NCBI GenBank assembly: GCA_020056965.1
Contig: JAGVGT010000060.1
Location: 1-35,497, forward strand
Length of the DNA: 35,497 nt
Direction of reading: 5' to 3'
Source: Deltaproteobacteria bacterium
Lineage (GTDB): Bacteria; Desulfobacterota; Desulfobulbia; Desulfobulbales; JAGXFP01
Part shown: one piece after another, positions 16,500 to 24,559 of the stretch
How the letters are laid out: each line of letters starts with the position of its first letter
Position numbering within the stretch: the first letter of the stretch is position 1
The notes under the pieces: model-generated
What the model was told of the DNA's origin: nothing
Database searches by the model: none
Seen by the model: only the letters and a program-made list of their open reading frames with translations
Program-made: the position numbers and the translations under genes

Positions 16500-16859
16500 T
16501 CAACTACACTCATCCGGCAGGAGCTTGCGGATGGAGATCGCCCGGTTGACCGGCTCACTGCCGGGCATGTAGGTCACCTCCACCGGTTGCTCCTTGGTAA
16601 TTTCGATCATTCCCTTGAAGTTGAGCAAGGTGGTGGTCGCATCGTAGTTGATGGTAAGCAACGCGCCGCCGCTCTTGGGTTTAAGTTCGAACCACGAAGC
16701 ACCTCGGTTGATCCTGGTCACTTTACCCCTGGCGGTGGCGAAAAGCCCGCCCGCGTCAGCAGCGGCCGGCGGGATGCTGGTCTTGGCTGCGCAACCGGCC
16801 AGCATCATCAAACCCACCACCAGTAGCACTCCGATCAGCAGCCCCCCTTGTCTTTTCAT
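16500..16859 (-). CDS. Small lipoprotein, unknown function
   Basis: A 119-residue protein with a signal peptide of about 22 residues and the lipobox MLAGC (Cys 23). The mature part is a small beta-rich domain: ARGKVTRINRGASWFELKPKSGGALLTINYDATTTLLNFKG, then EITKEQPVEVTYMPG. The sequence resembles OB-like or DUF5666-like single-domain exported proteins, but I do not assign a family. It is on the minus strand, downstream of the aminotransferase terminator, so it should have its own promoter in 16860-16925. Confidence 0.75.
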   Translation of the reverse strand: MKRQGGLLIGVLLVVGLMMLAGCAAKTSIPPAAADAGGLFATARGKVTRINRGASWFELKPKSGGALLTINYDATTTLLNFKGMIEITKEQPVEVTYMPGSEPVNRAISIRKLLPDECS

Positions 16860-16923
16860 CTCGGTCCCTCGATTATTTTGCTATTACTGCTCAAGCCCGG
16901 ATTGTCGCACGCTCCGGCCGCCT

Positions 16924-16961
16924 AAATAAAAAAGGCCGCCGGAGCTAAGCTCCACGGCCTT
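16924..16961 (-). terminator. Rho-independent terminator after the aminotransferase gene
   Basis: Read on the minus strand, AAGGCCG and GGAGC pair with GCTCC and CGGCCTT across a short TTA loop, with a one-by-two internal mismatch, followed by a T-rich tract (16933 down to 16924). Confidence 0.9.
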
Positions 16962-16990
16962 CAACAAACTACCTCAATACTCAGAAATTG

Positions 16991-18211
16991 TTAACTAAGA
17001 TTCGCCAATGCGGTCTTGAAGCGCTTCATGCCCTCGGCAATCACCGGCATGGAGGTGGCGAAGGAGAAACGGATAAAGCGGTCGGCGCCGAAGGCAATCC
17101 CGGGTACGGCGGCGATCAGCGCCTCGTCCAGCAGATAATCGGCCAGGTCGAGGGAGCCGGTGATCGGCTTGCCCTTGAATGACTTGCCGAAGTAGGCCGA
17201 GACATTGGGGAAAACGTAAAAAGCGCCGCTGGGCTTGACGCAGGTGACGCCGGGAATTTCGGTGAGAGTTTTAAGGATGAAATCCAACCGGGGTACAAAG
17301 GCCTCCTTCATCACCCGCGGGAAGTCCTGGGGGCCAGACACCGCCGCCAGGGCCGCTTTCTGGGCCACGGAAGAGGCATTGGAGGTGGACTGGCTCTGAA
17401 TCTTGTTCATCGCCGCGATGATATGCTTGGGGCCGGCGGTATAACCGATCCGCCAGCCGGTCATGGCGAAGGACTTGGAAACGCCGTTCAGCACCAGGGT
17501 TTGCTCCATCAACTCCGGGCAGACGTCGAGGATATGGGGCAGTTTGCCGTCGATGTAAGTAATGGTGTCGTAGATATCATCGGAAATTACCACCCAGTTG
17601 CCCTTAAGCGCCATTTGCCCGACCGCCGCCAGGGCCGCCCGCGAGAAGACCGAACCGGTGGGATTGGAGGGGGAATTGAGGATAATCCCCTTAGTCCGCT
17701 CGGTCACATAACGGGCCAGCACCTCCGGCTCCAGATCGAAATCCTTCGCCTCGGTGAGCGGCACGATCACCGGGGTGGCACCGGAGAGCTGAATGATGTC
17801 CGGATATGATACCCAGTAAGGGGCCAGAACCAGCACCTCATCACCGGGGCCGAACAGGGCCTGGGCCATGTTGTACAGGCCGTGCTTGCCGCCACTGGCC
17901 ACCTGGATCTGGTCGGCGGTGTAATGCCAGCCGTGATCCTCGGCAAAACGGTGGGCAATGGCCTCGCGCAGCTCGGGAATGCCGGGCACCGCCGTATAGC
18001 GGGTAAAACCCTGGTCGATGGCGGCTTTGCCGGCCGCGCAGACGTGGGGCGGGGTATCAAAGTCGGGCTCGCCGACACTGAAGTTGACAATATCGGCCCC
18101 GGCCGCCTTTAAGGCCTTGGCCTTAGCGTTGACCGCCAAGGTCGGGGAGGGCTTGATCTGCTTGACTCTTGCCGACAGGGAGATTTTCGGTTCCATCGTT
18201 CTTAAACTCAT
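16991..18211 (-). CDS. Class I aminotransferase, aspartate aminotransferase type
   Basis: A 406-residue PLP enzyme, most similar in pattern to the Ib aspartate/prephenate aminotransferases (AspC/AatA of thermophiles and rhizobia). Motifs: FSVGEPDFDTPPHV, ASGGKHGLYNMAQAL, ILNSPSNPTGSVFSR, the phosphate-binding and PLP-Lys region LNGVSKSFAMTGWRIGY with Lys 246, and the C-terminal Arg of DRFIRFSFATS that holds the substrate carboxylate. It transfers amino groups between aspartate (or prephenate) and 2-oxoglutarate. The start may be ATG 18211 or ATG 18196 (MEPKISLS). It lies 117 bp after truA on the same strand. Confidence 0.93.
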   Translation of the reverse strand: MSLRTMEPKISLSARVKQIKPSPTLAVNAKAKALKAAGADIVNFSVGEPDFDTPPHVCAAGKAAIDQGFTRYTAVPGIPELREAIAHRFAEDHGWHYTADQIQVASGGKHGLYNMAQALFGPGDEVLVLAPYWVSYPDIIQLSGATPVIVPLTEAKDFDLEPEVLARYVTERTKGIILNSPSNPTGSVFSRAALAAVGQMALKGNWVVISDDIYDTITYIDGKLPHILDVCPELMEQTLVLNGVSKSFAMTGWRIGYTAGPKHIIAAMNKIQSQSTSNASSVAQKAALAAVSGPQDFPRVMKEAFVPRLDFILKTLTEIPGVTCVKPSGAFYVFPNVSAYFGKSFKGKPITGSLDLADYLLDEALIAAVPGIAFGADRFIRFSFATSMPVIAEGMKRFKTALANLS

Positions 18212-18328
18212 TCTTTATTTACAAGGGCCGCGAGGCCAGCCAGTTCCGGCTTTCGCCGTTCATCAAACAATCTGCAATCATATAACCTAAGCGCCCAGAG
18301 ACAACAAGATGGCCGGAAGAGATTTGCA

Positions 18329-19090
18329 CTAATAATAAACTTCCTTGAGGAAAAGCCCGCGGGCCGGAGCCGTTGCCCCGGCCGCAGAACGATCGCGCCC
18401 GGCCAAGACCGCCACAAAATCATCGACCCGCATCCGCTCTCGACCGACCTCCAGCAACGTCCCAACGATATTCCGGACCATGTGCCGCAGGAAACCGTCA
18501 CCGGCCAGTTCAATGGTCACACCAGGGGGATCACCTTCCCCGACCGTTAGTTCGGCCCGGAAGATGGTCCGAACCGCCCCGCGGCCTCCCAGATAATTAA
18601 GATCACGCGAACCGACACCCTCGAAGGCGGAAAAATCATGCTCGCCGACCAGAAGTGCCAGACATTGCCGGATCGGTGAGAGGGACAAAGGGAGCCGGAC
18701 GTGGCAGGAGTAAAGACGTCGATTCGGTAGTTCGACTTCACCTGTGCTGAGGTGATAGAGATAACACTTGCCCCTGGCACTGAAGCGAGCATGAAATCCG
18801 GGCTCCTTCTCCTCCACGGCCAATACCCGGATGGCCCCCGGCAGTAGGCTGTTCAGAGACTTCCGGAAACCTTCGCAGGGAATAGTGGCGGCGGTTTCAA
18901 AACTGGCCGTCATCCCCAGGGCATGCACCCCGGCGTCAGTTCGACCAGCCCCGTGCAGAGTAATGGCGCTCCCGGTCATTCGGGCCAGCCGGGCCTCAAT
19001 TTCTCCTTGGATGGTAGGTTGGCCCTTCTGCCTCTGCCAGCCGGCAAATTCAGTACCGTCAAAGGCCAGAAGTAGCAACAGGTTACGCAT
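18329..19090 (-). CDS. truA: tRNA pseudouridine(38-40) synthase
   Basis: A 253-residue enzyme making pseudouridine at positions 38-40 of tRNA anticodon arms. It begins LLLLLAFDGTEFAGWQRQ, has the catalytic loop GAGRTDAGVHALG with Asp 52, and later shows FHARFSARGKCYLYHL, DFSAFEGVGS and GDGFLRHMVRNIVGTLLEVG. All are TruA signatures, and the length is normal. The start lies four bases after the argC stop, so the pair is translated from one message. Confidence 0.95.
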   Translation of the reverse strand: MRNLLLLLAFDGTEFAGWQRQKGQPTIQGEIEARLARMTGSAITLHGAGRTDAGVHALGMTASFETAATIPCEGFRKSLNSLLPGAIRVLAVEEKEPGFHARFSARGKCYLYHLSTGEVELPNRRLYSCHVRLPLSLSPIRQCLALLVGEHDFSAFEGVGSRDLNYLGGRGAVRTIFRAELTVGEGDPPGVTIELAGDGFLRHMVRNIVGTLLEVGRERMRVDDFVAVLAGRDRSAAGATAPARGLFLKEVYY

Positions 19091-19094
19091 GCAT

Positions 19095-20138
19095 TCAGGG
19101 GAACAACGGCACCGTGGCCAGTCCCATCTCTTCCGGCAAACCGCAGATCAGGTTCATATTCTGCACCGCCTGACCGGCTGCGCCCTTGACCAGGTTGTCG
19201 ATGGCCGAAACGATGACGATCCGGCCGGTCCGCGGATCAAGCTTCCAGCCGAGATCACAGAAGTTGCTGCCCCGAACGAACTGGGTGGCCGGAAATTCGC
19301 CGGCGCCGCAAAGTCTGACAAAACGCTCGTGGCGATAAAACTCTTCGTAGGCGGCCCGCACCTGTGGCCCATCGACCCCGGGCAGCAGTTTGGCGTAGAT
19401 GGTGCTCAAGATGCCCCGCGCCATCGGCAAAAGATGCGGGGTGAAAGAGATCACCACCGGCCGCCCGGCGAGCTTGCCAATCTCCTGCTCGATTTCCGGG
19501 GTGTGGCGATGCTCCGCGACCTTGTAGGCCTTGAATCCCTCGGCCACCTCGCAGAACAAGGTTCCAACGGCCGCCCCTCGGCCGGCCCCGGAGGCGCCGG
19601 ACTTGGAGTCGGCGATGATGGTCGCCGGGTCAATCAGTCCACCCTTCAGCAGGGGCGCGGTGGCCAGGATAATACTAGTCGGGTAACAGCCGGGATTAGC
19701 GACCAGGCGGCTCTTCTTGATCAACTCCCGGTGCAGTTCGGGTAAACCGTAAACCGCCTGGCTCAAGTACTCCGGGGCGGTGTGGGTCTGGTACCACTCT
19801 TCATAAACGGCAGCGTCATGGATCCGGAAATCAGCCGAGAGATCCACCACCTTGCAGCCCTTTTCCAAAAGCTGGGGCACCAGGCCCATGGCGGTCTGGT
19901 GCGGGACGGCGGTGAAAAAGAGGTCGGCGCGCTTGACCAGCTCGTCGATCACCACATCCTCGACCGTCAGATCGACAATCTTGCGGAGATTGGGGAAGAT
20001 GTCGGAAAGCTTTTTACCGGCGTACTGCCGGGAAGTGGCAACGGTCAGCTCAACCCCTGGATGCAGGGCCAGAATCCTGGCCAACTCTTCGCCGGTGTAG
20101 CCGGAGGCACCGATAATTCCTACTTTGATCATGATCAA
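19095..20138 (-). CDS. argC: N-acetyl-gamma-glutamyl-phosphate reductase
   Basis: A 347-residue NADPH-dependent dehydrogenase of arginine synthesis, reducing N-acetylglutamyl phosphate to the semialdehyde. The Rossmann motif GIIGASGYTGEEL is at residues 7-19. DLFFTAVPHQTAM and VDLSADFRI follow, and the active-site Cys is at 151 in VANPGCYPTS. GASGAGRGA and PHLLPMARGILSTIY are further ArgC blocks. The first start (20138) gives MIMIKVG; ATG 20132 would give MIKVG. It opens a short operon with truA. No other arg genes are in the window. Confidence 0.96.
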   Translation of the reverse strand: MIMIKVGIIGASGYTGEELARILALHPGVELTVATSRQYAGKKLSDIFPNLRKIVDLTVEDVVIDELVKRADLFFTAVPHQTAMGLVPQLLEKGCKVVDLSADFRIHDAAVYEEWYQTHTAPEYLSQAVYGLPELHRELIKKSRLVANPGCYPTSIILATAPLLKGGLIDPATIIADSKSGASGAGRGAAVGTLFCEVAEGFKAYKVAEHRHTPEIEQEIGKLAGRPVVISFTPHLLPMARGILSTIYAKLLPGVDGPQVRAAYEEFYRHERFVRLCGAGEFPATQFVRGSNFCDLGWKLDPRTGRIVIVSAIDNLVKGAAGQAVQNMNLICGLPEEMGLATVPLFP

Positions 20139-20187
20139 TATCCCTCATTCACCAGAACTGGCATATCCGGCGGGCATGGGAAATAAC

Positions 20188-20227
20188 AAAAAAATGGGGA
20201 AGCCGATTTTGAAATCGCCTTCCCCAT
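20188..20227 (-). terminator. Rho-independent terminator after rpsI
   Basis: On the minus strand ATGGGGAAGGCGATTT pairs with AAATCGGCTTCCCCAT (16 positions, one G-T pair) around a CA loop, followed by seven T residues. One of the strongest terminators in the window. Confidence 0.93.
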
Positions 20228-20252
20228 CGGGACCGAACTGCGTTGGTAAATC

Positions 20253-20648
20253 TTAACGCTTGGAGAACTGGAACCGAGCCCGGGCCGAGCGCAGACCGTA
20301 CTTCTTCCGCTCTTTCGTTCTGGGGTCACGGGTCAGCAAACCGGCCCGCTTAAGGTTCGGGCGATTCTCGGGATCAACCACCAAAAGGGCGCGGGAAATG
20401 CCGTGGCGCAGGGCATCGGCCTGGGCCGACTTGCCGCCGCCCCGGACGGTGGCGATCACATCGTATTTGCCGAGGGTATCGGTGAGCACCAAGGGGCGCT
20501 CGACGATCTGCCGGAAGTTGTCACCGCCGCCGAAGTAATCCTCAACGTTGGTGGTACGGTTCAACTTGATATTGCCAGTGCCGGGTCTGAGCCAAACTCT
20601 GGCGATAGCCGTCTTTCTCTTCCCTGTCGCGTAATAACTGTCAGCCAT
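20253..20648 (-). CDS. rpsI: 30S ribosomal protein uS9
   Basis: A 131-residue protein of the 30S head whose basic C-terminal tail reaches the P-site tRNA. It starts [23 protein letters not shown] and has the family block [20 protein letters not shown]. It ends [18 protein letters not shown], the universal S9 tail. ATG 20648 is chosen over an in-frame ATG at 20663, because S9 homology begins there and a GGAGAAAAG ribosome site precedes it. It lies 27 bases after rplM, the universal L13-S9 pair. Confidence 0.96.
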   Translation of the reverse strand: MADSYYATGKRKTAIARVWLRPGTGNIKLNRTTNVEDYFGGGDNFRQIVERPLVLTDTLGKYDVIATVRGGGKSAQADALRHGISRALLVVDPENRPNLKRAGLLTRDPRTKERKKYGLRSARARFQFSKR

Positions 20649-20675
20649 CTTTTCTCCAAACAAGCTATCGGTTGA

Positions 20676-21104
20676 TTATAATTCAAGGATCGTCGGCTGC
20701 TGAGCGGTGTGCGGATGCTCGGTGCCGGCGTAGATTTTCAGCTTCTTCAACTGGGCCCGGCCCAGGGAATTCTTAGGCAGCATGCCCTGCACGGCCAAGC
20801 GGATGATCTCGGTGGGCTTCTTCTCCATCATCTCTTTGGCGGTGGCGGTCTTGAGCCCACCCATGAAGCCGGTGTGATGGTGGTACAGCTTCTCGTCCAT
20901 CTTCTTACCGGTCAAGCGGATCTTCTCGGCGTTGACTACCACCACGAAATCACCGTTGTCCATGAAGGTGCAATAAGTCGGTTTGTGCTTGCCGCGCAGC
21001 CTGGAGGCAATCTCGGTGGCCAGACGTCCCAGCACTTTGCCTTCGGCGTCAACCACGTGCCATTTCTTGTCGATCTCGTCGATCGGGGCCAGATAAGTCT
21101 TCAT
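20676..21104 (-). CDS. rplM: 50S ribosomal protein uL13
   Basis: A 142-residue early-assembly protein of the 50S subunit. It begins [23 protein letters not shown] and has [48 protein letters not shown] and [30 protein letters not shown]. All are L13 signatures at the expected spacing. The GAGGTTAGCG before the start provides a ribosome site. It is followed by rpsI, and preceded by the palindromic leader and tRNA-Gly. Confidence 0.97.
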   Translation of the reverse strand: MKTYLAPIDEIDKKWHVVDAEGKVLGRLATEIASRLRGKHKPTYCTFMDNGDFVVVVNAEKIRLTGKKMDEKLYHHHTGFMGGLKTATAKEMMEKKPTEIIRLAVQGMLPKNSLGRAQLKKLKIYAGTEHPHTAQQPTILEL

Positions 21105-21131
21105 CGCTAACCTCTATAAAACCTTGATGAC

Positions 21132-21172
21132 GCCAGACGGGCCGGCCGTCAGGCGATACTCCCGGCGCCGGG
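21132..21172 (-). promoter_or_regulatory. Palindromic leader before rplM
   Basis: Two palindromes lie between the tRNA terminator and rplM: a hairpin with GACGG/CCGTC at its core (21132-21154) and the perfect palindrome CCCGGCGCCGGG (21161-21172). In the rplM message these would be in the 5' leader. L13 is known to repress its own leader in E. coli; a similar role here is inference. Confidence 0.35.
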
Positions 21173-21184
21173 CCGGAAAATAAT

Positions 21185-21214
21185 GAAAAAAGGCCCGAAC
21201 CTGGTTCGAACCTT
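21185..21214 (-). terminator. Terminator of the tRNA-Gly transcript
   Basis: On the minus strand AAGGTTCGA pairs with TCGGGCCTT (two G-T pairs) around ACCAGGT, followed by a run of T residues to 21186. It lies just after the tRNA and before the rplM leader. Confidence 0.7.
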
Positions 21215-21223
21215 GGTCAATTC

Positions 21224-21298
<75 letters not shown>

Positions 21299-21327
21299 TG
21301 GCAATCGTCTTTTCGTGAGACCGTGCG

Positions 21328-21357
21328 AATATACACAAAGTCTTTCCGGGGTGTCAA
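21328..21357 (-). promoter_or_regulatory. Sigma70 promoter for tRNA-Gly
   Basis: On the minus strand TTGACA (21357-21352), 18 bp spacer, TATATT (21333-21328). It is about 30 bp upstream of the mature tRNA 5' end, a good position for a tRNA promoter. Confidence 0.75.
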
Positions 21358-21454
21358 TAGAAAAAGCGGCGCCGGGCCGCAATATACCTGGCCTCACCGG
21401 AACTCGGTTTCTTTTTTGCCGGACAGTCGCCGCTTTAGGGCAGAAAACCTTTGA

Positions 21455-21460
21455 TATAAA
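21455..21460 (+). promoter_or_regulatory. Weak candidate -10 box for hisB
   Basis: TATAAA sits about 100 bases before hisB in an AT-rich patch; no good -35 hexamer is present (TTTAGG at 21434-21439 with a 15 bp spacer is the closest). Confidence 0.25.
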
Positions 21461-21559
21461 ATAGTTACGTGTTATCTTCAAGCCGTCGCGCGGGGCCTGA
21501 ATTGCCAGCCGGCGGAACCACCGCCACCCCGTGCCGACCTTCCCAGATCAGGAGATATT

Positions 21560-22159
21560 ATGAGCGCAGCCCCAGGCAGAAAAAGCGAGATCAAACGTCA
21601 AACCCGGGAAACCGATATTAAGGTAAATCTTGAGATCGACGGTCAGGGCCGGGCCGAGATCATTACCGGCGTTCCCTTCATGGACCACATGCTGACCCTG
21701 TTCACCGTCCACGGTTTCTTCAATCTGACCATCAAGGCCAAGGGCGACACCGAGATCGACGACCATCACACCGTCGAGGATCTCGGCATCTGCCTGGGCC
21801 AGGCCTTCAAAGAGGCGCTGGGCGACTTTTCCGCGATCAAGCGCTACGGCCTGGCCGCCGTACCCATGGATGAGGCCCTGGTCCGGGTCAGCGGCGACTT
21901 CTCCAACCGCCCCTACCTCCACTACGGGGCCGAAATCAAGGACCAGAAGGTGGGGCGCTTCGATACCGCCCTGGTCCAGGAGTTTCTCAGGGCCTTTACC
22001 CTGCACGCCGGGCTGACCCTGCATGTCGAGGTGGCGCACGGCAGCAACACCCATCATATACTGGAGGCCATCTTCAAGGCCACGGGACGTTGCCTCGACC
22101 AGGCCACTGCCAAGGAACCCCGAATGACCGGACCGCTTTCCTCCAAGGGCTCGCTATGA
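21560..22159 (+). CDS. hisB: Imidazoleglycerol-phosphate dehydratase
   Basis: A 199-residue manganese enzyme of histidine synthesis that dehydrates IGP to imidazole acetol phosphate. Both metal-binding His clusters are present: DDHHTVEDLG around residue 72-81 and NTHHILEAIFKA near 158-169. GVPFMDHML and DEALVRVSGDFSNRPYL are also family blocks. It is the single-domain form of typical length, without the histidinol phosphatase fused in enteric HisB. AGGAG precedes ATG 21560. Its stop overlaps the next start by four bases. No other his genes are in the window. Confidence 0.96.
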   Translation: MSAAPGRKSEIKRQTRETDIKVNLEIDGQGRAEIITGVPFMDHMLTLFTVHGFFNLTIKAKGDTEIDDHHTVEDLGICLGQAFKEALGDFSAIKRYGLAAVPMDEALVRVSGDFSNRPYLHYGAEIKDQKVGRFDTALVQEFLRAFTLHAGLTLHVEVAHGSNTHHILEAIFKATGRCLDQATAKEPRMTGPLSSKGSL

Positions 22160-22752
22160 ATCAGACCATCGCCAATACCCTGAGACTCTTCTCTTGCCTG
22201 TGCCTGGTCGCGGTGATCTGGGTCACCCCGGCCCCGGCCCAGGAGCCGGGGAAAATCATGGTCATGCCCCTCAAGGCCAAGACCGTCGAACTCGAACGCA
22301 ATCTGCCCGACTTTGCGGCCCGGCTGCGCGAGTACTTCGGGGATAATTCCCGGATCGTCCTGCTGGGTGACGACCAGCTGCAATCACTTCTGGGAGCCAC
22401 CACCGGCCCCAGCCGCCAGCTGGTCCAGGTCGCCGGGGAAAAGCTGGACTGCACCAGCGCCCTGCAGATCACCCTGGAACGCTACCGGGAGCGACTGGGC
22501 GACGAATACTCCGCCACCGATTCGGCCTCCCTGGCCTTCGCCTACCAACTGCTCAACGTTGCCGACGGCAAGGTCATCTGTTTCGGCCAATTCGACGAGA
22601 CCCAGAAGCCGGTCTCGGACAATGTCCTGGACATCGGCCAGGCCTTAAAGCGCGGCTTTAAGTGGATCACCATCGCCGACCTCACCACGGAAGCCCTGAA
22701 GCGCAAGTTCAGCAGCTGCCCAGGGCTGGCGGCGGCCGACCCGGCCAATTGA
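22156..22752 (+). CDS. Exported protein, possible CsgG/LpoB-like fold
   Basis: A 198-residue protein with a signal peptide (LRLFSCLCLVAVIWVTPAPAQ, cleavage likely after the Ala-Gln region near residue 29). The mature chain begins EPGKIMVMPLKAKTVELE, a beta strand and helix pattern. It continues with FAARLREYFGDNSRIVLLGDDQL and ends DLTTEALKRKFSSCPG. The start pattern (strand of small and hydrophobic residues near KIMVMPL, followed by a long helix and a SR.VLL strand) resembles the anticodon-binding-like fold of CsgG/LpoB/TolB-N proteins. This is only a suggestion. ATG 22156 overlaps the hisB stop as ATGA, so it is translationally coupled to hisB. Confidence 0.7.
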   Translation: MNQTIANTLRLFSCLCLVAVIWVTPAPAQEPGKIMVMPLKAKTVELERNLPDFAARLREYFGDNSRIVLLGDDQLQSLLGATTGPSRQLVQVAGEKLDCTSALQITLERYRERLGDEYSATDSASLAFAYQLLNVADGKVICFGQFDETQKPVSDNVLDIGQALKRGFKWITIADLTTEALKRKFSSCPGLAAADPAN

Positions 22753-22790
22753 CCCGGGGGTGCGCCAACCAGCCGGCCCTCGGCCGCTCC

Positions 22791-23549
22791 GTGAACCAGC
22801 GGATCGGCCAGGCCATGCACACCTACGGGATGCTGGCCGACGGTGACCGGGTGCTGGTCGCGGTCTCCGGCGGCATCGACAGCCTGGTCCTGGTCAAAAT
22901 TCTCCAGTTCTGGCAGACCAAGGCGCCCATCGCCTACCAACTCCTGGCGGTCCATCTGGACATGGGTTTCGGCAGTGATGAGGCGGACCAGGTGGCCAGC
23001 CGGCTGGCCGCGCTCCAGGTGGACTACCTGATCGAGCGGACCGACTTCGGCCGCCGGGCGCTGGCGGCCGAGGTGGGGCGGAGCGGCTGCTTCCATTGCG
23101 CCCGCCAGCGTCGCAGCCGCCTCTTCGCCCTGGCCGAGGGAATGGGGTGCAACAAGATCGCCATGGGCCACCACCAGGAAGACATCATCGAGACCTTCTT
23201 CCTGAATCTCCTGTACGGCGGCAACCTCAGCACCATGGTGCCCAGGCAGGACTTCTTCGGCGGCAAACTGGCCATGATCCGCCCCTTGGCCTTCCTGACC
23301 AAGGCGGATATCCGCGCTTTGGGCGACGATTTCGGTTTAAGTCCGGTGGCCAACCCCTGCCCGCTTTCCACCGAGTCGAAGCGGCAACAGATCCGCGACC
23401 TGCTGGAAAAATCGATCTACCCCCTGGATCCTTCGACCCGGGCCACCATCTTCACCGCCCTGGCCAATGTCCGGCCCGATTACCTGCTCAAGAACCCGGC
23501 CGGCAGCAACCGGAAGCGCCGGGCCTCCCAGCCGGTCGAAACTATCTGA
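22791..23549 (+). CDS. TtcA-like PP-loop ATPase, probable tRNA thiolation enzyme
   Basis: A protein of about 252 residues. The PP-loop motif AVSGGIDSLVL lies near residues 24-34 and binds ATP for adenylation of the target base. CFHCARQRRSRLF supplies the CxxC pair and NPCPL a third Cys, the three cysteines used in TtcA-type enzymes to hold a 4Fe-4S cluster. GHHQEDIIETFFLNLLYGG is the TtcA-family block (GHHxDD-like). It is probably the 2-thiocytidine-32 enzyme or a related thiolase. The start is uncertain: GTG 22791 matches where homology begins; TTG 22749 would overlap the preceding gene by four bases; ATG 22815 is also possible. Its last 8 bases overlap the convergent hydrolase gene. Confidence 0.82.
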   Translation: MNQRIGQAMHTYGMLADGDRVLVAVSGGIDSLVLVKILQFWQTKAPIAYQLLAVHLDMGFGSDEADQVASRLAALQVDYLIERTDFGRRALAAEVGRSGCFHCARQRRSRLFALAEGMGCNKIAMGHHQEDIIETFFLNLLYGGNLSTMVPRQDFFGGKLAMIRPLAFLTKADIRALGDDFGLSPVANPCPLSTESKRQQIRDLLEKSIYPLDPSTRATIFTALANVRPDYLLKNPAGSNRKRRASQPVETI

Positions 23550-24384
23550 CCCCGGGTTTTTTCCGCCGGGGCGGCCGGCCCATCCGGCCGACAAACTTCT
23601 TGATCACCTCAAAGTACATCTTGCCGGTCTTGGCCATGATATCGTTATGGCCGGCCCCCGGCACCATCTGCAACTCCCGGGCCTGGGCCGGACACACGGC
23701 CTGCAGTTCACCGGCATGATTTAACGGGATGAGTTCATCGTTCATGGCGTGGATGATCAGAACCGGTTTGTGATAGGTCTTGATCTTTAAAAGGTTGCCG
23801 AAGCCGACCTCCTCGGTGAGCCCCAGGGCGGCGGGATCAACCCCGAGACTTTCCAACACCGGCATGGTCCAGGCCAGGCCGCTTTCAATGATCAGCCCGG
23901 CGAAGTCTCCAGACCGAAAGGCCGCCAACTCCAGGGCGCAGACACTGCCCAGCGACCGGCCCATCACGGCCAGCGGGCCGGTCCGCCCCGCCGCCGCCAG
24001 AAACTCCCGCAGCCGATCGAAGACCGGGTAACAATCCCGCACCAGGTTGGTGGCGGTGGGGGTGCCGCCACTCCAGCCGTAGCCCCGATAGTCAACGACC
24101 AGCAAGCTGATGCCCAGCTGACTGAAGAAGGGGCCGACCTGGTCGTAATCACCAACCGTCTCACCATTGCCGTGGAAGAGGAGAATATTGGGTGCGGTCA
24201 GCTCCTCGGCCAGATGCAACCGGGCGCCCACGCAGACATTTTCTTCAACTTCCAGCTCCAGATCCACGCAGCCGTCCGGGGTGACGCCCCGCTCTTCCCG
24301 GCGCGGACAGAAGAGGCGGTCCAGAACCGCCGGCACGTCCAGGCGCGAATAATCCTGCTTGATAATATGTTCCTTGGTTTTCAT
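23542..24384 (-). CDS. Alpha/beta hydrolase
   Basis: A 280-residue serine hydrolase. After a lead region (about 50 residues) the fold shows NILLFHGNGETVGDYD (oxyanion HG), VVDYRGYGWSGG, the nucleophile elbow MGRSLGS with the active Ser, then HAMNDELIPLNHA (acid) and PGAGHNDIM (His). The catalytic triad is therefore complete. Substrate unknown; similar proteins are called YqiA/prolyl-oligopeptidase-like peptidases or esterases. ATG 24384 (MKTKEHII) is chosen because a GGAG precedes it by about ten bases; the frame is open to 24462. The stop lies inside the convergent TtcA-like gene (8-bp overlap). Confidence 0.85.
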   Translation of the reverse strand: MKTKEHIIKQDYSRLDVPAVLDRLFCPRREERGVTPDGCVDLELEVEENVCVGARLHLAEELTAPNILLFHGNGETVGDYDQVGPFFSQLGISLLVVDYRGYGWSGGTPTATNLVRDCYPVFDRLREFLAAAGRTGPLAVMGRSLGSVCALELAAFRSGDFAGLIIESGLAWTMPVLESLGVDPAALGLTEEVGFGNLLKIKTYHKPVLIIHAMNDELIPLNHAGELQAVCPAQARELQMVPGAGHNDIMAKTGKMYFEVIKKFVGRMGRPPRRKKPGVR

Positions 24385-24559
24385 CGTATTCTCCACCAGC
24401 ATGGAATTTAAATAGTTACCGACAACCGGCCCACGATACCCGGAAATGCCCCCCGCGGCCATGATTTTGCGGGAATCTCAACCAGCCCAACTATTATCCC
24501 CTCCGGGTCTGGCGGTAATGATTATCTTTGGGTAAACAACCCATTTAAGTGGAGGCAAT

